Shown in pieces: positions 37,124 through 49,092 of a DNA stretch of 64,000 bases (its first letter is position 1; every line of letters starts with the position of its first letter). The DNA is from Stenogyne calaminthoides (Eukaryota; Streptophyta; Magnoliopsida; Lamiales; Lamiaceae), in contig JBBCBC010000031.1 in assembly GCA_037126765.1 (NCBI GenBank), positions 9,619,638 through 9,683,637 of the forward strand, written 5' to 3'. The notes beneath the pieces are model-generated. The model had not been told where the DNA came from, did no database searches, and saw nothing but the letters and a program-made list of their open reading frames with translations. The translations under genes were made by a program, and so were the position numbers.

Positions 37124-40100
37124 ATGGTGAGAACTGTGAGCCATATAGAGGACGAAGTATCGCACGATAGCTCTTCTCCCACAGGTACGGCGTGGGTTGT
37201 GTCCTGTGTGTGTATCTGTTTGTTTTGTTTTTTTTTAGTTTTGAGTTGTGAAATTTTGAATTTGAGCAGACATCAAAATACTTGATCAGAAGGTGAACGC
37301 TTTGCGTTCCAAGCATTCGGAGACGGAGCAACGCAGAAGAAGTAAAATCAATGAGAGGTGAGCTTTAACTTTTTTCCTCCTTCTATATTTATGTTGATTT
37401 ACGATTTTCACTGTGGATTCTTGCTCCTCCTTTAATCTCGGTTAGTTCGTAGCTTTTTTTTTTCTTTATTGTTCTTTCTAGAGTTTGTGGTTGTGGCCTT
37501 TAGGAAGTGGGATATGCTCTGGTTTAGTATTCATTTCGCCAGTTTTTTCGGCTTATTTGTGGCTGTAGTTAGTATTTTGTGGTATTTCAATTAGAATTTA
37601 AAAGTTGATACTAACAGTTTCAGCCCCTTCAGCGTGCAGCCTTTTCTTTTTCTTGAATGGGATCCTTTTGTTCATGAACTGTTTATGCATAATAAAGTAC
37701 AAACTTGGATGATATAGAATTTTTGTGTGGTGGTCTCAGTTTTCGTCTCCTATGCAAGAGCATTTGTATTGGTTATGCATGATAAACTTCAAATTCCAGA
37801 TTCCCCCCTGCCCACCATAATCACAAGCATACCCTTAATGCTTTATCTTCAGTGCATGATTGTTGTTGAGTGACTCTGTGAAAGTTTATATATTGCAGAT
37901 TTCAAATTTTGAGGGATCTAATACCCGAAAATGATCAAAAAAGCGATAAAGCTTCATTTTTGTTGGAGGTGGGTTGTATCAGTTTAGTCTCTTCCTTACT
38001 GATAGTATCATTTAGTAATTTGTAATCTGTTTCTTAAACTGCACAGTTCTCGCACAAACTCTGATAAGCTTATCCTAATGCAGGTTATACAGTATATCGA
38101 GTACCTACATGGCAAGTTGCAGATGTATGAGGGCTGTTGTCAAGGTTGGATCCCAGAGTCCACCAAGTGTTTTCAATCGGTAATATTAACATGCGATTCG
38201 GGTATTTTTAGTTAAAAAGGCTTTTCTTTTACTATTTGTTTGTGGTAAACATTTGTCTAAAAAAATTATCTCCACATCACCGGTATAGATGCTAAAATGT
38301 GATCTTTCTTGTTTATGCTAATTTTCTTCTTACAGAGTTGTCTGGCATATCCCGTTTCAAAGAACTAGAATAATTGGCCATTTGCCTGTAGCCTGTCCTT
38401 CAGTGTAACTGTGTCATCTGGGATATATTCTATACCCTCAGCGAATATGCTCCAACTCTTTGGAAAGCATAGTAACATTTTGCAGTGAATAGTGGACATC
38501 ACTAACTGATAAAGTTAATTTTTAAGATGCGACTTTTACTTCTGTTGTCAATGGAAACATCTGTATTTCATGTTTTGACTGGCAGAAAAATATGAGTTAT
38601 AAAATATATATTATACTAGTATTGAATATGTCAAGTTATAAATTAGGTGAAAACTTTAGGTCCATGATAGAATGGGCAGAGTTTGTGTCTCATTGGTGAC
38701 TTCTCCTCTTATTAATTACAGCGAATCAATTCTGGGTCAGTTGAAAGCTTTATTGATCAATCTCAATATGATAGGAATTTCTATGGTCATGAAGACAATG
38801 TTATCCACCCATCTTTGCTCAGTCATTCACAGAACTCATTAGATTCTGAATTTACTAACCTACCCATGACGACTCAAGCCCTTCCTCTGGAAATGCCATT
38901 GCAACCAGCTATATTTGATGGTGTGCCAGGTCAGCCCCATCAAGAATCATTTTGTGATGCTGAGCAGTTGTCAGTTGAACCAGCCATCTCAACCCCACTT
39001 TTGGTCAGGTAGATCGTGTGGGGATGGATGATTGCTCTGTTCCAATCTATGCGGCAAATGTGGAAGAACTGAGGAGTGAGAGAAGAGAAACTAGTATCTC
39101 AAATGGTTATTCTAAAGGGTAAGCATTGGCTGAGATAGAGATATCAAATGATTGTGTTCATACATAATAAGGTTACTTTATTTTATTTCAGTTTGGTAAA
39201 CATGTCGTGTTATCCCGTGAGAATCAATTGCATTTGGTAATGGGTACATAAATGAATTTTGGTTGATTTCTCATTTCACGATATGACTACTGGATACTGT
39301 CATGCAATTAGATCTTTAGTGATGAAGCTTATCATTGTAAAGTTTTTATCTATAGATGCAATATTTTTATAAAAAAATGTCATGTGTAATACTCCAGCTG
39401 ATGATAAACAGAATGCCATGAGATATTTCTGTCTGTATTCTGGTGATGTTACTATACTGGCCTCCAGATATAGACTTTACTTTATTCAATTTTTTGTCGT
39501 AATGTAACCAAATTGTTGTTTTTTACTCTTGATGGTTCAAAAAATTACATTTTATGGTGTATCAAAAAACAGAAAGGAATCTAGAATGTTGTAGAAGGAT
39601 ATCAGTTATTGTGATACCCATTTTTAGTTTGTAAAAAATATTTTGCGTCATGATGAAGCATGTAAAAGTAGAACTAGGATTTCACTTTGAAAAGTTATTA
39701 TTTTGCACGTCGTGAAAATGCATGGATGTTCAACTACTAATGGATTCTAGATTTGATATTTGTGCATCCCAAAATCATTATTTTAATAGAGAGTATATAT
39801 TTATGAAGCAAAGTCTCAATACATTTTTGTTTATCTACTAATAACTACTGTGCTTATTAGTCTTTGATTTTTTCATTTTTATTTTTGGGTAAATATTTGT
39901 CTTCGATTTATTATTTTCTGCATTAGAATAGTGCTATATGTTTGTATTTATTTTGGCTGGTGGGCAGGAGGTTCACTTCCATATCATTGGTAGTATCTTT
40001 ACTTGGAGTGTATCTATTGTTATTTTGTCTTCCCCTTTTCTATGTCCAACGTTTCCATGACTTGCTTAGAAATGTTTTCCTCTCTCATTACAACTGATTA

Positions 40101-41236
40101 ACTGTACCAAGTTTTTCAAACTTTTAGCTGGACTTATCGTTGTTTAACAGGTTGTTGAATTCGTTAAAAAGTGCACTACAGTCATCAGGAGTGGATTTGT
40201 CTGAAACCATCATCTCGGTGCAACTTGATGTGGGGAAACAAACTAATGGCACTAGTAATAAAGAAATATTTCATCTCAAGGTTCACCCTTCTTTCTCACT
40301 CCATTTCCTAAGGAGCTTTAAGCAGTTTCTTTGTCCACTTCCTGGATCTTTTTTTCTACATGTGTTTCAAACCATATGAATAAGATATATTAGCCCAAAA
40401 CTAACACATCAACTACAAAACTTACACCGAGGTGAAGAATAGCAAGGCCACGAAATTACTTATTTTGTGTGTGTTCTTATTTTAACTTTCAATAAATTGT
40501 ACAACATCCCGAAAATTTACAGTAAATGCAAAATACTGCTACATTAGCTGGGGTATATAGTGGTTTTTGGATATGATTGTAGCAATCTTAGTGCAGTTTG
40601 TTTGCAATCCAATTTTACATTACTTATTTATTTATTTTGCTCCTCAGAATTGTTATCCCTTCATATATGACTGTGTCCTATGACTCCTATCATCTTAAAC
40701 TTCTCTTAGTTCCGTGTAAGAGTCATAATTACTGCAGAGAACCTGTGCACTTTTACCACATAAAACCCCAATTTTAATGACATAGTTTCAAGAGCTATAT
40801 TAGCTAAAGGTATGAGTCATAATTACTGCGGAGAACCCGTGTGGCCCAATGATCTTATATATCTTATATATAGTTTTCTAGTAGTAACTAGGTACCATTA
40901 ATGGTTGTTGAACCAACAGATCCATTTGCCACCCCCTAGAAATATTATTTTTTGTATTTCAAATACTTCTTACATTCCCAATTATTACTGGGTATTGGAG
41001 TTCCTTTGATGATTTCAATATTGCATGATTACGAACTGTACTATATTTAGAGTTTAGACAATTTTACTAAATTTAAAAAACCATTTCGCTGTCCAGTATC
41101 ACTAACTTTTACTTACTATTTTTACCGACTGCAAATTCAGGATGAAGAGAATGCCAAAGGCGTTAGCTACGGGTCACCTATGATTGTGGGTAAGAAGAAT
41201 AATGAACACCCTCAAAAAAGGTTCAGAGCTGATTAG
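37124..41236 (+). CDS. BIM: BIM-type bHLH transcription factor (BES1-interacting Myc-like), one frameshift
   Basis: Seven exons: 37124-37184, 37270-37357, 37899-37968, 38084-38179, 38722-39118, 40151-40280 and 41141-41236; total 938 bases, one short of 313 codons. The bHLH domain is at residues 32-90: basic part [20 protein letters not shown] with H36, E40 and R44, the residues that contact an E-box (CANNTG), then helix SFLLEVIQYIEYLHGKLQ. The C-terminal block LLNSLKSALQSSGVDLSE plus ISVQLDVGK is characteristic of the BIM family, whose members dimerise with BES1 in brassinosteroid responses. Which of BIM1, BIM2 or BIM3 it matches best cannot be settled by eye; its short N-terminus excludes a BIM1-length protein. 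The frame is lost near 39002. Confidence 0.88.
38996..39010 (+). other. One-base frameshift in BIM exon 5 (T run)
   Basis: The frame reads EPAISTPLLVR and stops (TAG). One base over it reads GQVDRVGMDDCSVPIYAAN and runs on to a proper splice donor. Exon 5 is 397 bases where phase needs 398. The break falls at a run of four T (CTTTTGG). The CAGGTAGA here resembles a donor, but splicing there would drop a stretch that joins in phase to exon 6. Confidence 0.85.
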
Positions 41237-41682
41237 ATCTAGTATGAGTTTATTACCTGACCCCTTCTATTTTTGGTGGAGAGGAAGTGAATTGCAACTT
41301 TTTTTCTTTTCTTTTCGGGACATCCGTTCAGAAAAACCAGTCTGGGTATTTGTACATGAGTAATGCTCCTCAAGGAGCCTACACAAGGTCTTGTTTTAAT
41401 GTTCTTCTGGTTAAAGGCTTCCGTGCAATGCAATTATGGGGACTCGTTTCGGTGTTTCAAGCTAAATTGTGGATGGAACTTAGTTTTAGTTATGATTTGA
41501 TGATGATGTGAGTAATTGTGGTGCATCAGTCTCCATATTGGTTGTCTGTGTTCATATGAAAATATGATTTAAGAAATAGAGATCATGAGGAGTCTTATCT
41601 ATGGAGATTTCTATAATCCTGAAATTCATGTAATGTTAGGTGAGTTTTGAGATTGATTCAATTTTATTGTATTTTTGCGAAT

Positions 41683-41860
41683 GATATCATCTGTTCCACT
41701 TTCAGTGTTTCCACTCTATGTTCCATACTGTGGATGTATGACAAGTGGAGATTAAAATATTATCCAAAGGCCCATCATAATTCTGGGTCCATGTGTTAAA
41801 GATCCAGGAAGTAAGATATATTTGGAACATGAGAAAATGACACATAGAAATGGAACTGGT
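41683..41860. repeat. Dispersed repeat family C, copy 2
   Basis: Begins ATGATATCATCTGTTCCACT and contains CCATGTGTTAAAGATCCAGG, which is also present at 56524-56543. Non-coding. Confidence 0.6.
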
Positions 41861-42002
41861 ATTTTTGTTTGTTTTGTTAAGAACGGCTTAGCTCACCCAA
41901 ATTTGGTGAATCACATAATGGAGAAATTGTCTGATGTCAATTTAATTTCTCCCTTCTTTGCGAAATGGCCTTTACTATTCGAAGAGAGTGGGGTTCATGT
42001 GC

Positions 42003-42188
42003 GTCCAGGTGCACCGTGCACTCATAGTGTATTTTATAACCATGCAATTTGTTTACATTGAAATGTGCAATTATAATATGGAAAAATAGTTGCACAATTC
42101 AGTGTAAATAAGTTGCATCTTTCAATATAACAAGTTGTATGGTTCTAAAATACACTATTAGTGCACGATGCACCTGGGTATGCGCGCC
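42003..42188. mobile_element. Inverted-repeat MITE (family B-like)
   Basis: Left end CCAGGTGCACCGTGCACTCA then TAGTGTATTTTA; right end TAAAATACACTATTAGTGCA then CGATGCACCTGG. The arms of about 40 bp pair nearly perfectly. Confidence 0.7.
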
Positions 42189-43114
42189 ATTCGGAAAACT
42201 ATATAAATATCCTAATTGTTGCGTTACTTATTCACTCCATTACAATTCACATTAACAATTTTAGCAATTGGATTAGAGATATTGGTGGAAAAGCAAGAGG
42301 TAGACTTATAAGAGATATTGGGTGAAAAATAAATGATAATTTAATATTTTGAATCCGAGAAAACCATTTCAAACAATCTCGTATACTAAAAAGGAGTATA
42401 ATTTTTATCATACAATGCTCGTATTTACAACTGTGGTACTTTTTCCACTCATCCCAATTATATATAACTTATTTTTATTTTATAAATATCTTAATTATAT
42501 AAAATTGTTTTCTTTTTTTCCTAATTTATTTATTAATATAACTCTATGCATGAAATATGTTGAAAAGTGTAACACTTGTTAAATGAGCTTATAATAGAAA
42601 GCTTGTCAAAATTTATCCTTCCAAAAAAATCTTAATTAGAAATAATACTTTATTTGGAAATAAAAATTGTTTTTGTTTTATATTTTTGTTTTTGACTCAA
42701 ATATGACAACAATAATTCTAGCCTTAATTATATTTTTTGATTTCAAAATAAAACGTGCACATAAGTAATTAACACAGAAAATGTACTCCCTTTCTATCTT
42801 TTTTTTTATCAGAAGATTTATTGTTTGCACGGATTTTAAAAAAATAAATTAGTTATTAGTATGAAGGGGGTAAAGTAATTGTTATATAAATTAAAGAAGA
42901 TAAAATTAATTTTAATGTGAGAAAAATAATAATATTGGTGTAATATTGAGATGTTTGAGGATATATATATATATATATATATAAGAAATTTTATTTTTAT
43001 TATAATTTACAAAAATATTTAATTAAAATTGAGACTTTTTTTTACAAATGTTCAAATCAAATTATAATGTCATCAAAAACAGAAAAACTAATGTAACTTC
43101 TCCCAACAAGTTAT

Positions 43115-43257
43115 TGGGCTTCGGCTTTAGAAAAAGAAAACATTATTGGGCTTTTTTCCCACGTGGGCCACTAAATATAGCCCACCCAAAAAATCCCACG
43201 CGATTTACTCAAACTCTGTTTCAATTACAATTCCAAATTTCTGGGTTTTTAGGGTTT
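43115..43257 (+). promoter_or_regulatory. IMP3 promoter: site II cluster plus telo-box
   Basis: TGGGCT at 43115-43120 and 43147-43152, TGGGCC at 43164-43169 inside CCCACGTGGGCC (also a G-box core CACGTG), and GCCCAC at about 43180. A telo-box, TAGGGTTT, is at 43250-43257, 67 bp before the ATG. Site II plus telo-box is the known combination in promoters of plant ribosome-biogenesis genes, which fits IMP3. Confidence 0.7.
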
Positions 43258-43323
43258 ATGCTTCTCATTGATATCGTTGGTTTTCTCTGTAAATTTCTAC
43301 ATTCGTGCAAATTCGCCTAGAAG

Positions 43324-45225
43324 ATGAGGAAGCTGAAGTTTCATGAGAAGAAATTGATAAAGAAAGTAAATTTCTTGGAATGGAAGAGAGAAGGGGGCCA
43401 GAGGGAAAACCTCGTTATGCATCGGTATCATGTCACAGGCAGAGACGATTACAAAAAGTAATTTTCGCAGCCCATCTCTCAATTCTATGTAGTAATGTTT
43501 CTGATTTGTAATTTGCTTGAGTTCAATTGTTGTTATGTTTTTAGGTATTCGGGATTGTGTAGAACGATGCAGAAGCTTGTCAACATACTGAAACAGATGG
43601 ACGCAAGAGACCCTTATCGAATTGAGATGACTGATGCCCTTCTTGAAAAGCTGTAAGTGATGCCATCTCCTAACAAAAAAATAAAGTAGTTTTAATTGTG
43701 TTGTTTCAGTTTTCAGTTTTGTATTTACCATTTTCTTGTTAAATGCAAATACTATATGTGTAGTGGCATTATATATGTTTTGTTCAGAACCCAAATTCAG
43801 ATTAGATTGGTTTATAGGATACAAAACTTTTAGATATTGAATTATTGATGTGATGAGAAAGTATAAGTATCAGTTTAACCAAGTGATATTTGCAAATGCG
43901 GAAAATTTATTTGAAATATTATTTCCAACTAATTTCTTAGGTGAGAAATGTGTTCAAAATATTTTTTCCAGCTAATTTCTTTGGTGAGGATGTGTGTACC
44001 AGGGCAATGATGCCGGAATAACTTTTTAACTCTGTAAGATACCTTGCCTTAGTAGACCCATTTGATGCAGGAACGTGTAAGGCCAAACGTTCGTGTGATT
44101 TTTGGGAAATAAACTATTTTCTATTATAGCTTTTTCATTATTTTACTATATTCTACCATTTAAGTACTTTTCAAAAGGCTCAGATTCATATTTTTGAAGT
44201 TTTTGCTCTTGATGTTCCGTCAATTCAGGTACAACATGGGTGTCATACCATCTCGTAAAAGTTTGGCTTTGTGTGAGCGATTATCAGTATCATCTTTTTG
44301 CAGGTAAGTGATATGCAAAATCGCAACTTATTGATGTATCTTCTACATAATAAAATAACTAAAAATTGAATTATAAAATTCACTTTATTGAGAAATCATT
44401 CTGACATGAGCAATCAAATAATGCAAAAATTTCAAGTCCTGCATTACTACTTATCTAACAAGAACAATGGTTTTCCAGGATTTTTTTTTGTAATTGTCAA
44501 TATTATCTATTGGAAAATTGTAGATTATTCTATGTTTGTGCAGTTTGCTTCTGAATCTTTATTTCTAATTGTTAATCGATGTATGTATGCCTTTAGTATA
44601 GCATGAAAATGCCTAATATGCCATTTTATATACATATATATGTGTGTGTATGTGTGTTTATATATATATAGAGAGAGAGAGACAATATAGAACACAATCT
44701 TCGGGTTCCCTATGAGCTCGACTTCAACATATTTTGTTAGTTATCTGATACAAAGTTCTTGTACCTTGGTCCCAATTACTAGTTATATTCGTTGAAGTTG
44801 GCTTTATAAGAAATCCAACATTGAGTTTTATATATACAAGTGACAATTCTGACAGTGTTTTTCTTGGTGTATAAATACTTTCTTCAGGTTATATTCGTTG
44901 AAGTTGGCTTTATAAGAAATCCAACATTGAGTTTTATATATACAAGTGACAATTCTGACAGTGTTTTTCTTGGTGTATAAATACTTTCTTCAGGCGTAGG
45001 CTTGCCACCATCATGGTGAAATTGAAGTTTGCAGAACACTTGAAAGAAGCAGTTACATATATTGAACAGGGGCATATTCGTGTAGGTCCAGATACCGTTA
45101 CCGACCCTGCCTTTCTTGTTACAAGGAACATGGAAGACTTCATAACGTGGGTAGATACATCAAAGATAAGAAGAAAGGTCTTAGAGTACAATGACAAGTT
45201 GGATGACTATGATGCAATGAACTAA
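43324..45225 (+). CDS. IMP3: IMP3, U3 small nucleolar ribonucleoprotein protein
   Basis: Four exons: 43324-43457, 43545-43652, 44229-44303 and 44994-45225, giving 182 residues, the usual length. The protein starts MRKLKFHEKKLIKKVNFLEW and ends LDDYDAMN. Residues about 107-170 form the S4 RNA-binding domain (KFAEHLKEAVTYIEQGHIRV, GPDTVTDPAFLVTRNMEDF). IMP3 acts with IMP4 and MPP10 in the nucleolus, where it helps U3 snoRNA pair with the pre-rRNA for 18S processing. All junctions keep phase and no lesion is seen. The intron before exon 4 ends in a perfect 106-bp tandem duplication that also duplicates the splice acceptor. The gene is tail to tail with the proline-rich gene, 463 bp apart. Confidence 0.95.
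44782..44993 (+). repeat. Perfect 106-bp tandem duplication at an IMP3 splice acceptor
   Basis: 44782-44887 and 44888-44993 are identical by eye. The unit starts GTTATATTCG and ends TTTCTTCAG, so each copy looks like a small GT...AG intron. The second copy ends exactly at the acceptor of exon 4, and the first carries the same acceptor followed directly by GT. Confidence 0.93.
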
Positions 45226-45688
45226 TGACTCGGTGATTCGTCTCCCAATGAAGATTCTACAAATTGTGCATTCATCATTCGGCAGTTATATTTTCTTATG
45301 TGTTGTATCGTCTGTTCTCTAGGGTTTGTGTTGAATAGTTGATGTTATCCTCCTTTTCCCAATTTTAAGGATATTTCAATATATTGACTATATTTATTGG
45401 TAGAATCTGATTTTCAATACTTTTGTAACGCTTTATCTTTATGTTGTTTCACAAGATATTGTATTTTTCTTGTCGAGTTGCGTAGTATTGTTAAAATTTG
45501 TTCAGGACTTGGAATTTTAATTTTTATTAACTTTCTGATTTCCTTCTGAAGCTGATAATGCAGTATAAGAAATTTAATACGAAATTAAAACTACTAGACA
45601 AATGTGTAATGTGAAAGTACAAAGTTGCTGAGTTTATTTCAGGTATGATCATATGATCACTGTCCATGGCTGCTATACAACTGCAAAA
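45226..45688. other. Convergent intergenic region IMP3 / proline-rich gene
   Basis: 463 bp holding both 3' untranslated ends. It is AT-rich with T-runs. No further feature is seen. Confidence 0.6.
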
Positions 45689-47116
45689 TCAAGGGGAGCT
45701 GGTTTTTGATGGGGAAGAAACCTGAGCAGGTGGCCCACCGGGGGAGCCAGGTGTCGGCTGGAAAGGAAATGGAGGAAATGTGCCCGGAAAGGATGATGAT
45801 GGTGGTGGTGGAGATGGAGTTAAACCAGGAAATGGCGGTAGGTTGAAGAAAGGTGGTGAAGAAGGTGTAGGGAAAATGGGAGGAAATCCCGAAGGTGGAG
45901 GGATGACAGAGGGTGTTGGTTGAAAAGGGTTTGGAGGAAGAACACTTGGTGGGTTGAATGGATTTGGTGGAAATTGAAAAGTGTCGGGATTATTTATCGC
46001 GTTATCTGACAATTTTGGTGTTCTATTGACAGGTACATTCTTAGGTATTGGCGGCAGAAACGGGAGTCTGGGGAGCGGTGGGAGGAGGGGCAGCTGAGGA
46101 AGGGGTGGCAGTCGAGGCAACAGGGGGAGGAAGCCGCCTAAGGTTGGTGGATCAGATGGTGGTGGATTTTGAATTGGTGGTAAGAATGCAGGATCATTAG
46201 GGTTTGAAATTTGAGATAACTTCTCATCAAGTTTCTGTTTCTTGGATTTATTGCTCATTATTGGCTTTTGATCGCATAATTGTGGTTGTTTCAATGGCCT
46301 GAATGTGAAGAAGCCTGCTGAGAAAACATGGGTGCCTTCTGTTCTTGATTTGAGACGTACGTTTGATGACGTGGCAGTAGCCGCTATAGAGCAGTAGGGT
46401 TTATTGCTGCTGATTAATCTCACAGAACAGCCTTTGATTTTGTTCACATGTTTGCTGATAGGGGAAGGCAAATGCACTTTGAATTCACCATTGCTGTCTG
46501 TTTTCACTTCTGCTCGGAAACTTTGTGTTGATGACGTGTTCTTGCATGCTACTGAGACAGACGCACCTGATGAATACGAAACATTTGATATATGAAATTG
46601 ACGGGAACTGGTATTTTTGTCTTTTGTTATATAAGTTTGTCAATTTTTGCTTTTAGGACACCCCACTTTTTCGAATTATTTTTTTTCAAAAATCAAAATT
46701 TTAGTCCTTTGACCAACTACTAAAGGTTCGTAAGTCCTGAAAGTATAAAAAAATTGAAAAAAACCTGTCATGTCAGCTCAAAACCAATTGTAGTCGGTCA
46801 AAGGACTAAAATGTAGAATTTTAAAAGTTAATGTGACGAAATTCAATTCGGGAAAGTGTGGTGCTCTGAAAGTAAAAAAAAAGGCAAGCTTACATGACCA
46901 AAAAAAAGATCATGCATACAAAGTATAAGGTATGAGATAAAATGAACCTGAAATGAAGTGGTTGTTCTTAATATTCTGTTGGAAACATGTGTCACAATAG
47001 ACTGTCCCAACAATCACAGCAGATGCCTTGTGATGATGGCTAGCTTCTGAGTAGCTGCTTACTGAAAATACCAGGAATATTATGGCCCAAAACCATGACA
47101 TTCTTGAAAACTCCAT
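45689..47116 (-). CDS. Secreted proline-rich protein with Ole e 1-like N-terminal domain
   Basis: Two exons, 46948-47116 and 45689-46566, give 348 residues. Residues 1-26 are a clear signal peptide (hydrophobic core FWAIIFLVFSVSS, then a His-rich SHHHK). Residues about 30-150 resemble the pollen Ole e 1/extensin family: VIVGTVYCDTCFQQ, SGASVSVACKN, GEFKVHLPSPI and KPYCSIAA with paired cysteines. From about residue 175 the protein is a low-complexity proline tail, with LPPLPQLPLLPPLPRLPFLP followed by PFNPPSVLPPNPF-type repeats. This build suits a cell-wall structural protein. A TATA box (TATAAATA, reverse of 47182-47189) lies 66 bp before the ATG. The intron contains a fold-back element. The exact role is unknown. 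Confidence 0.85.
46650..46873. mobile_element. Fold-back element in the proline-rich gene intron
   Basis: The left arm (CTTTTAGGACACCCCACTTT...ATTTTAGTCCTTTGACC) and right arm (GGTCAAAGGACTAAAATGTA...AAAGTGTGGTGCTCTGAAAG) are inverted copies about 90 bp long. It fills most of the 381-bp intron. Confidence 0.7.
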
Positions 47117-48442
47117 ACCTTTAAAAACTGAATTCTACTGTTGTTTGTATTTAAGATGAGAAATGATGCTGTTGTTTGACCTATTTATACTATAGGAAAG
47201 AGGAAGGCCTTAATGTCATTCATGGAAAAACAAGTGAACTGCAAACTAGCTGCATTATTTCACAAGTACCAAAAACAGAACTTTAGAATTGCGGCTAAGA
47301 ATAAAGAAATGATTTTATTTTTTTTCAGATTTATCTAACTTATGTTATTAGTGTTGTTCTTAGTTGAGAATTGGGTGATGAGACAGTTGGGATGACAGTT
47401 CACGAGAGTGTTAATGGTAGATTCACGAGTCATTTCTACTTCACATTCCTTAGAACAAAGTTGGAGATAAAGTTTTATTTGCATGCTTTTTCAAACAGCT
47501 TCCTGCCTACTAAAGTCCTCATTGATTTCTAATTGCATGGTTTGGTAACAAGATTCTAATTTAGAAGTTTAATTTTACTAAAGAAGAGCTGAATCTGTCC
47601 ATTAATTTATAAGTATGAGTGAAATTGAAATGTTGTGTGGAAAGAATTTAGATAAATTTTATTCACACAAGATTTGGCTCTTCAAGTTCAAGTACCCACT
47701 GGAAATGTTCCATTAAATTGGGCTGGGCATGTCACGCGTTAAATTAAAATGATTTAGTTTGACGTGAGTTTTTTTTTTTTTTTTTTTGAAATAATAGAGA
47801 GGTGAATTGTGCTATTTAAGTGTATTTTATAATAATATTAATTATTTTTATTAAATAATATTAATTGTTTTCATCAAATAGTAGTGTGTATTCAAATAAT
47901 AAATGATTAAATAAATAAAAACAATACAGTTTTCTATACTATAATTTCAATATATCAATTGATTACCCCAAATATCCAATCAAGTATTGGGCTTGGCCCA
48001 AAACCAGTAATGAATTTATAACCAATATATACGGCGTGAAATCTCTATCTCAAAATAAATTTTCAAAAACTTCCTTGGGAATAATGAATATGATTATTCG
48101 ACCAATTTATTGGAAAAAAAAAAACAAATTGTGGTATTTGCTCTGAAACATGAAAATCTTCTATGTACTAAACGTGAATTACCCCAATTAATATGATTGA
48201 TTTTATTTTAAATTTATGTATTTCTGTGAAAAGTTATTTATAGTAATATTATTATTATTTTTTTATTTCAATCATTCATTATTTAATTTTGATATCTACC
48301 TTCCATTTATCTTTTATGTTTATGAATCACCCCATATTTATGTGGTTGCTATATTTAAAATACTTCATCTTCAAAATATATGCATTCATACATACTCCAT
48401 AATTTAAAAATTTATGCTCACTCTTATTCTTTTTAAATATAA

Positions 48443-48480
48443 CTAGCATGTAACTCGACATACCACGTTTTCACGAAATT
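48443..48480 (-). mobile_element. Degenerate Helitron-type 3' end
   Basis: CTAGCATGTAACTCGACATA shares CTAGCATGTAAC with the better end at 51948, but the hairpin is decayed. Confidence 0.35.
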
Positions 48481-48893
48481 GAAAATAATTTTTATATCAT
48501 TAATTTTAAATTAAATATTTAATTAATTTGCTTAATTTAATTATAAACGTAATTTTTTTCCTAATATTATATTTGCATATTTTCATTCATTTCTTATTCT
48601 AAATTACTCACTCCCGTGCTTCGTAATGTCTTTTTAGTCATTTAGAATATTTATGTAATAAATGTCATTCTAATATTTTCTCCCCTCATTATATCATATA
48701 AACCCATAATAATTGATTTTTATGATCATTTAAATTTTCTTATGTCAACATCAATCTTATTTTTTTTTAATTAAATATTTATAAATATAAACATTAAAAA
48801 GCTAATAACCATGAAAAGTAATCATTATAGATATATATGAGATAATGATGGATGAAAATGTCAAAACGACATGTATTATGTACATAATATATA

Positions 48894-49092
48894 ATCCCTC
48901 CGTCCCAACATTACTTGAACATTTGTTTTATTTGGATGTGCCAACATTATTTGAACATTCCCAAAATGGAAATAAACATAATATTAAAACACTCACAACA
49001 CTCTTATTTTATTCCACTCAAACCCACTAAAATTCACTTTACTTGATTTTCGTGTCATTTTCAGTGTTTAAGTTCTCATGGGAAGGAGGGAG
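48894..49092. mobile_element. Stowaway-type MITE
   Basis: Ends ATCCCTCCGTCCCAAC and GGGAAGGAGGGAG with TA on both sides. The interior (ACCCACTAAAATTCACTTTA) matches the element at 51435. Confidence 0.85.

Larger units (their letters stand above)
41237..43323. other. Intergenic region BIM-IMP3
   Basis: A 2.1-kb stretch with two dispersed repeats (41683, 42003), an (AT)11 run at 42961-42982 and, at its right end, the IMP3 promoter. Short open frames (for example 41822-42061) look like chance. No gene is seen. Confidence 0.6.

Noticed and set aside
39003..39150. Alternative splice donor CAG|GTAGATC in BIM exon 5 instead of a frameshift
   Set aside because: The sequence after it encodes a BIM-like stretch that joins in phase to exon 6, and the exon length is off by exactly one base.
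43297..43824. 175-residue minus-strand frame across IMP3 exons 1-2
   Set aside because: It is the shadow of IMP3 coding sequence and has no recognisable protein character.
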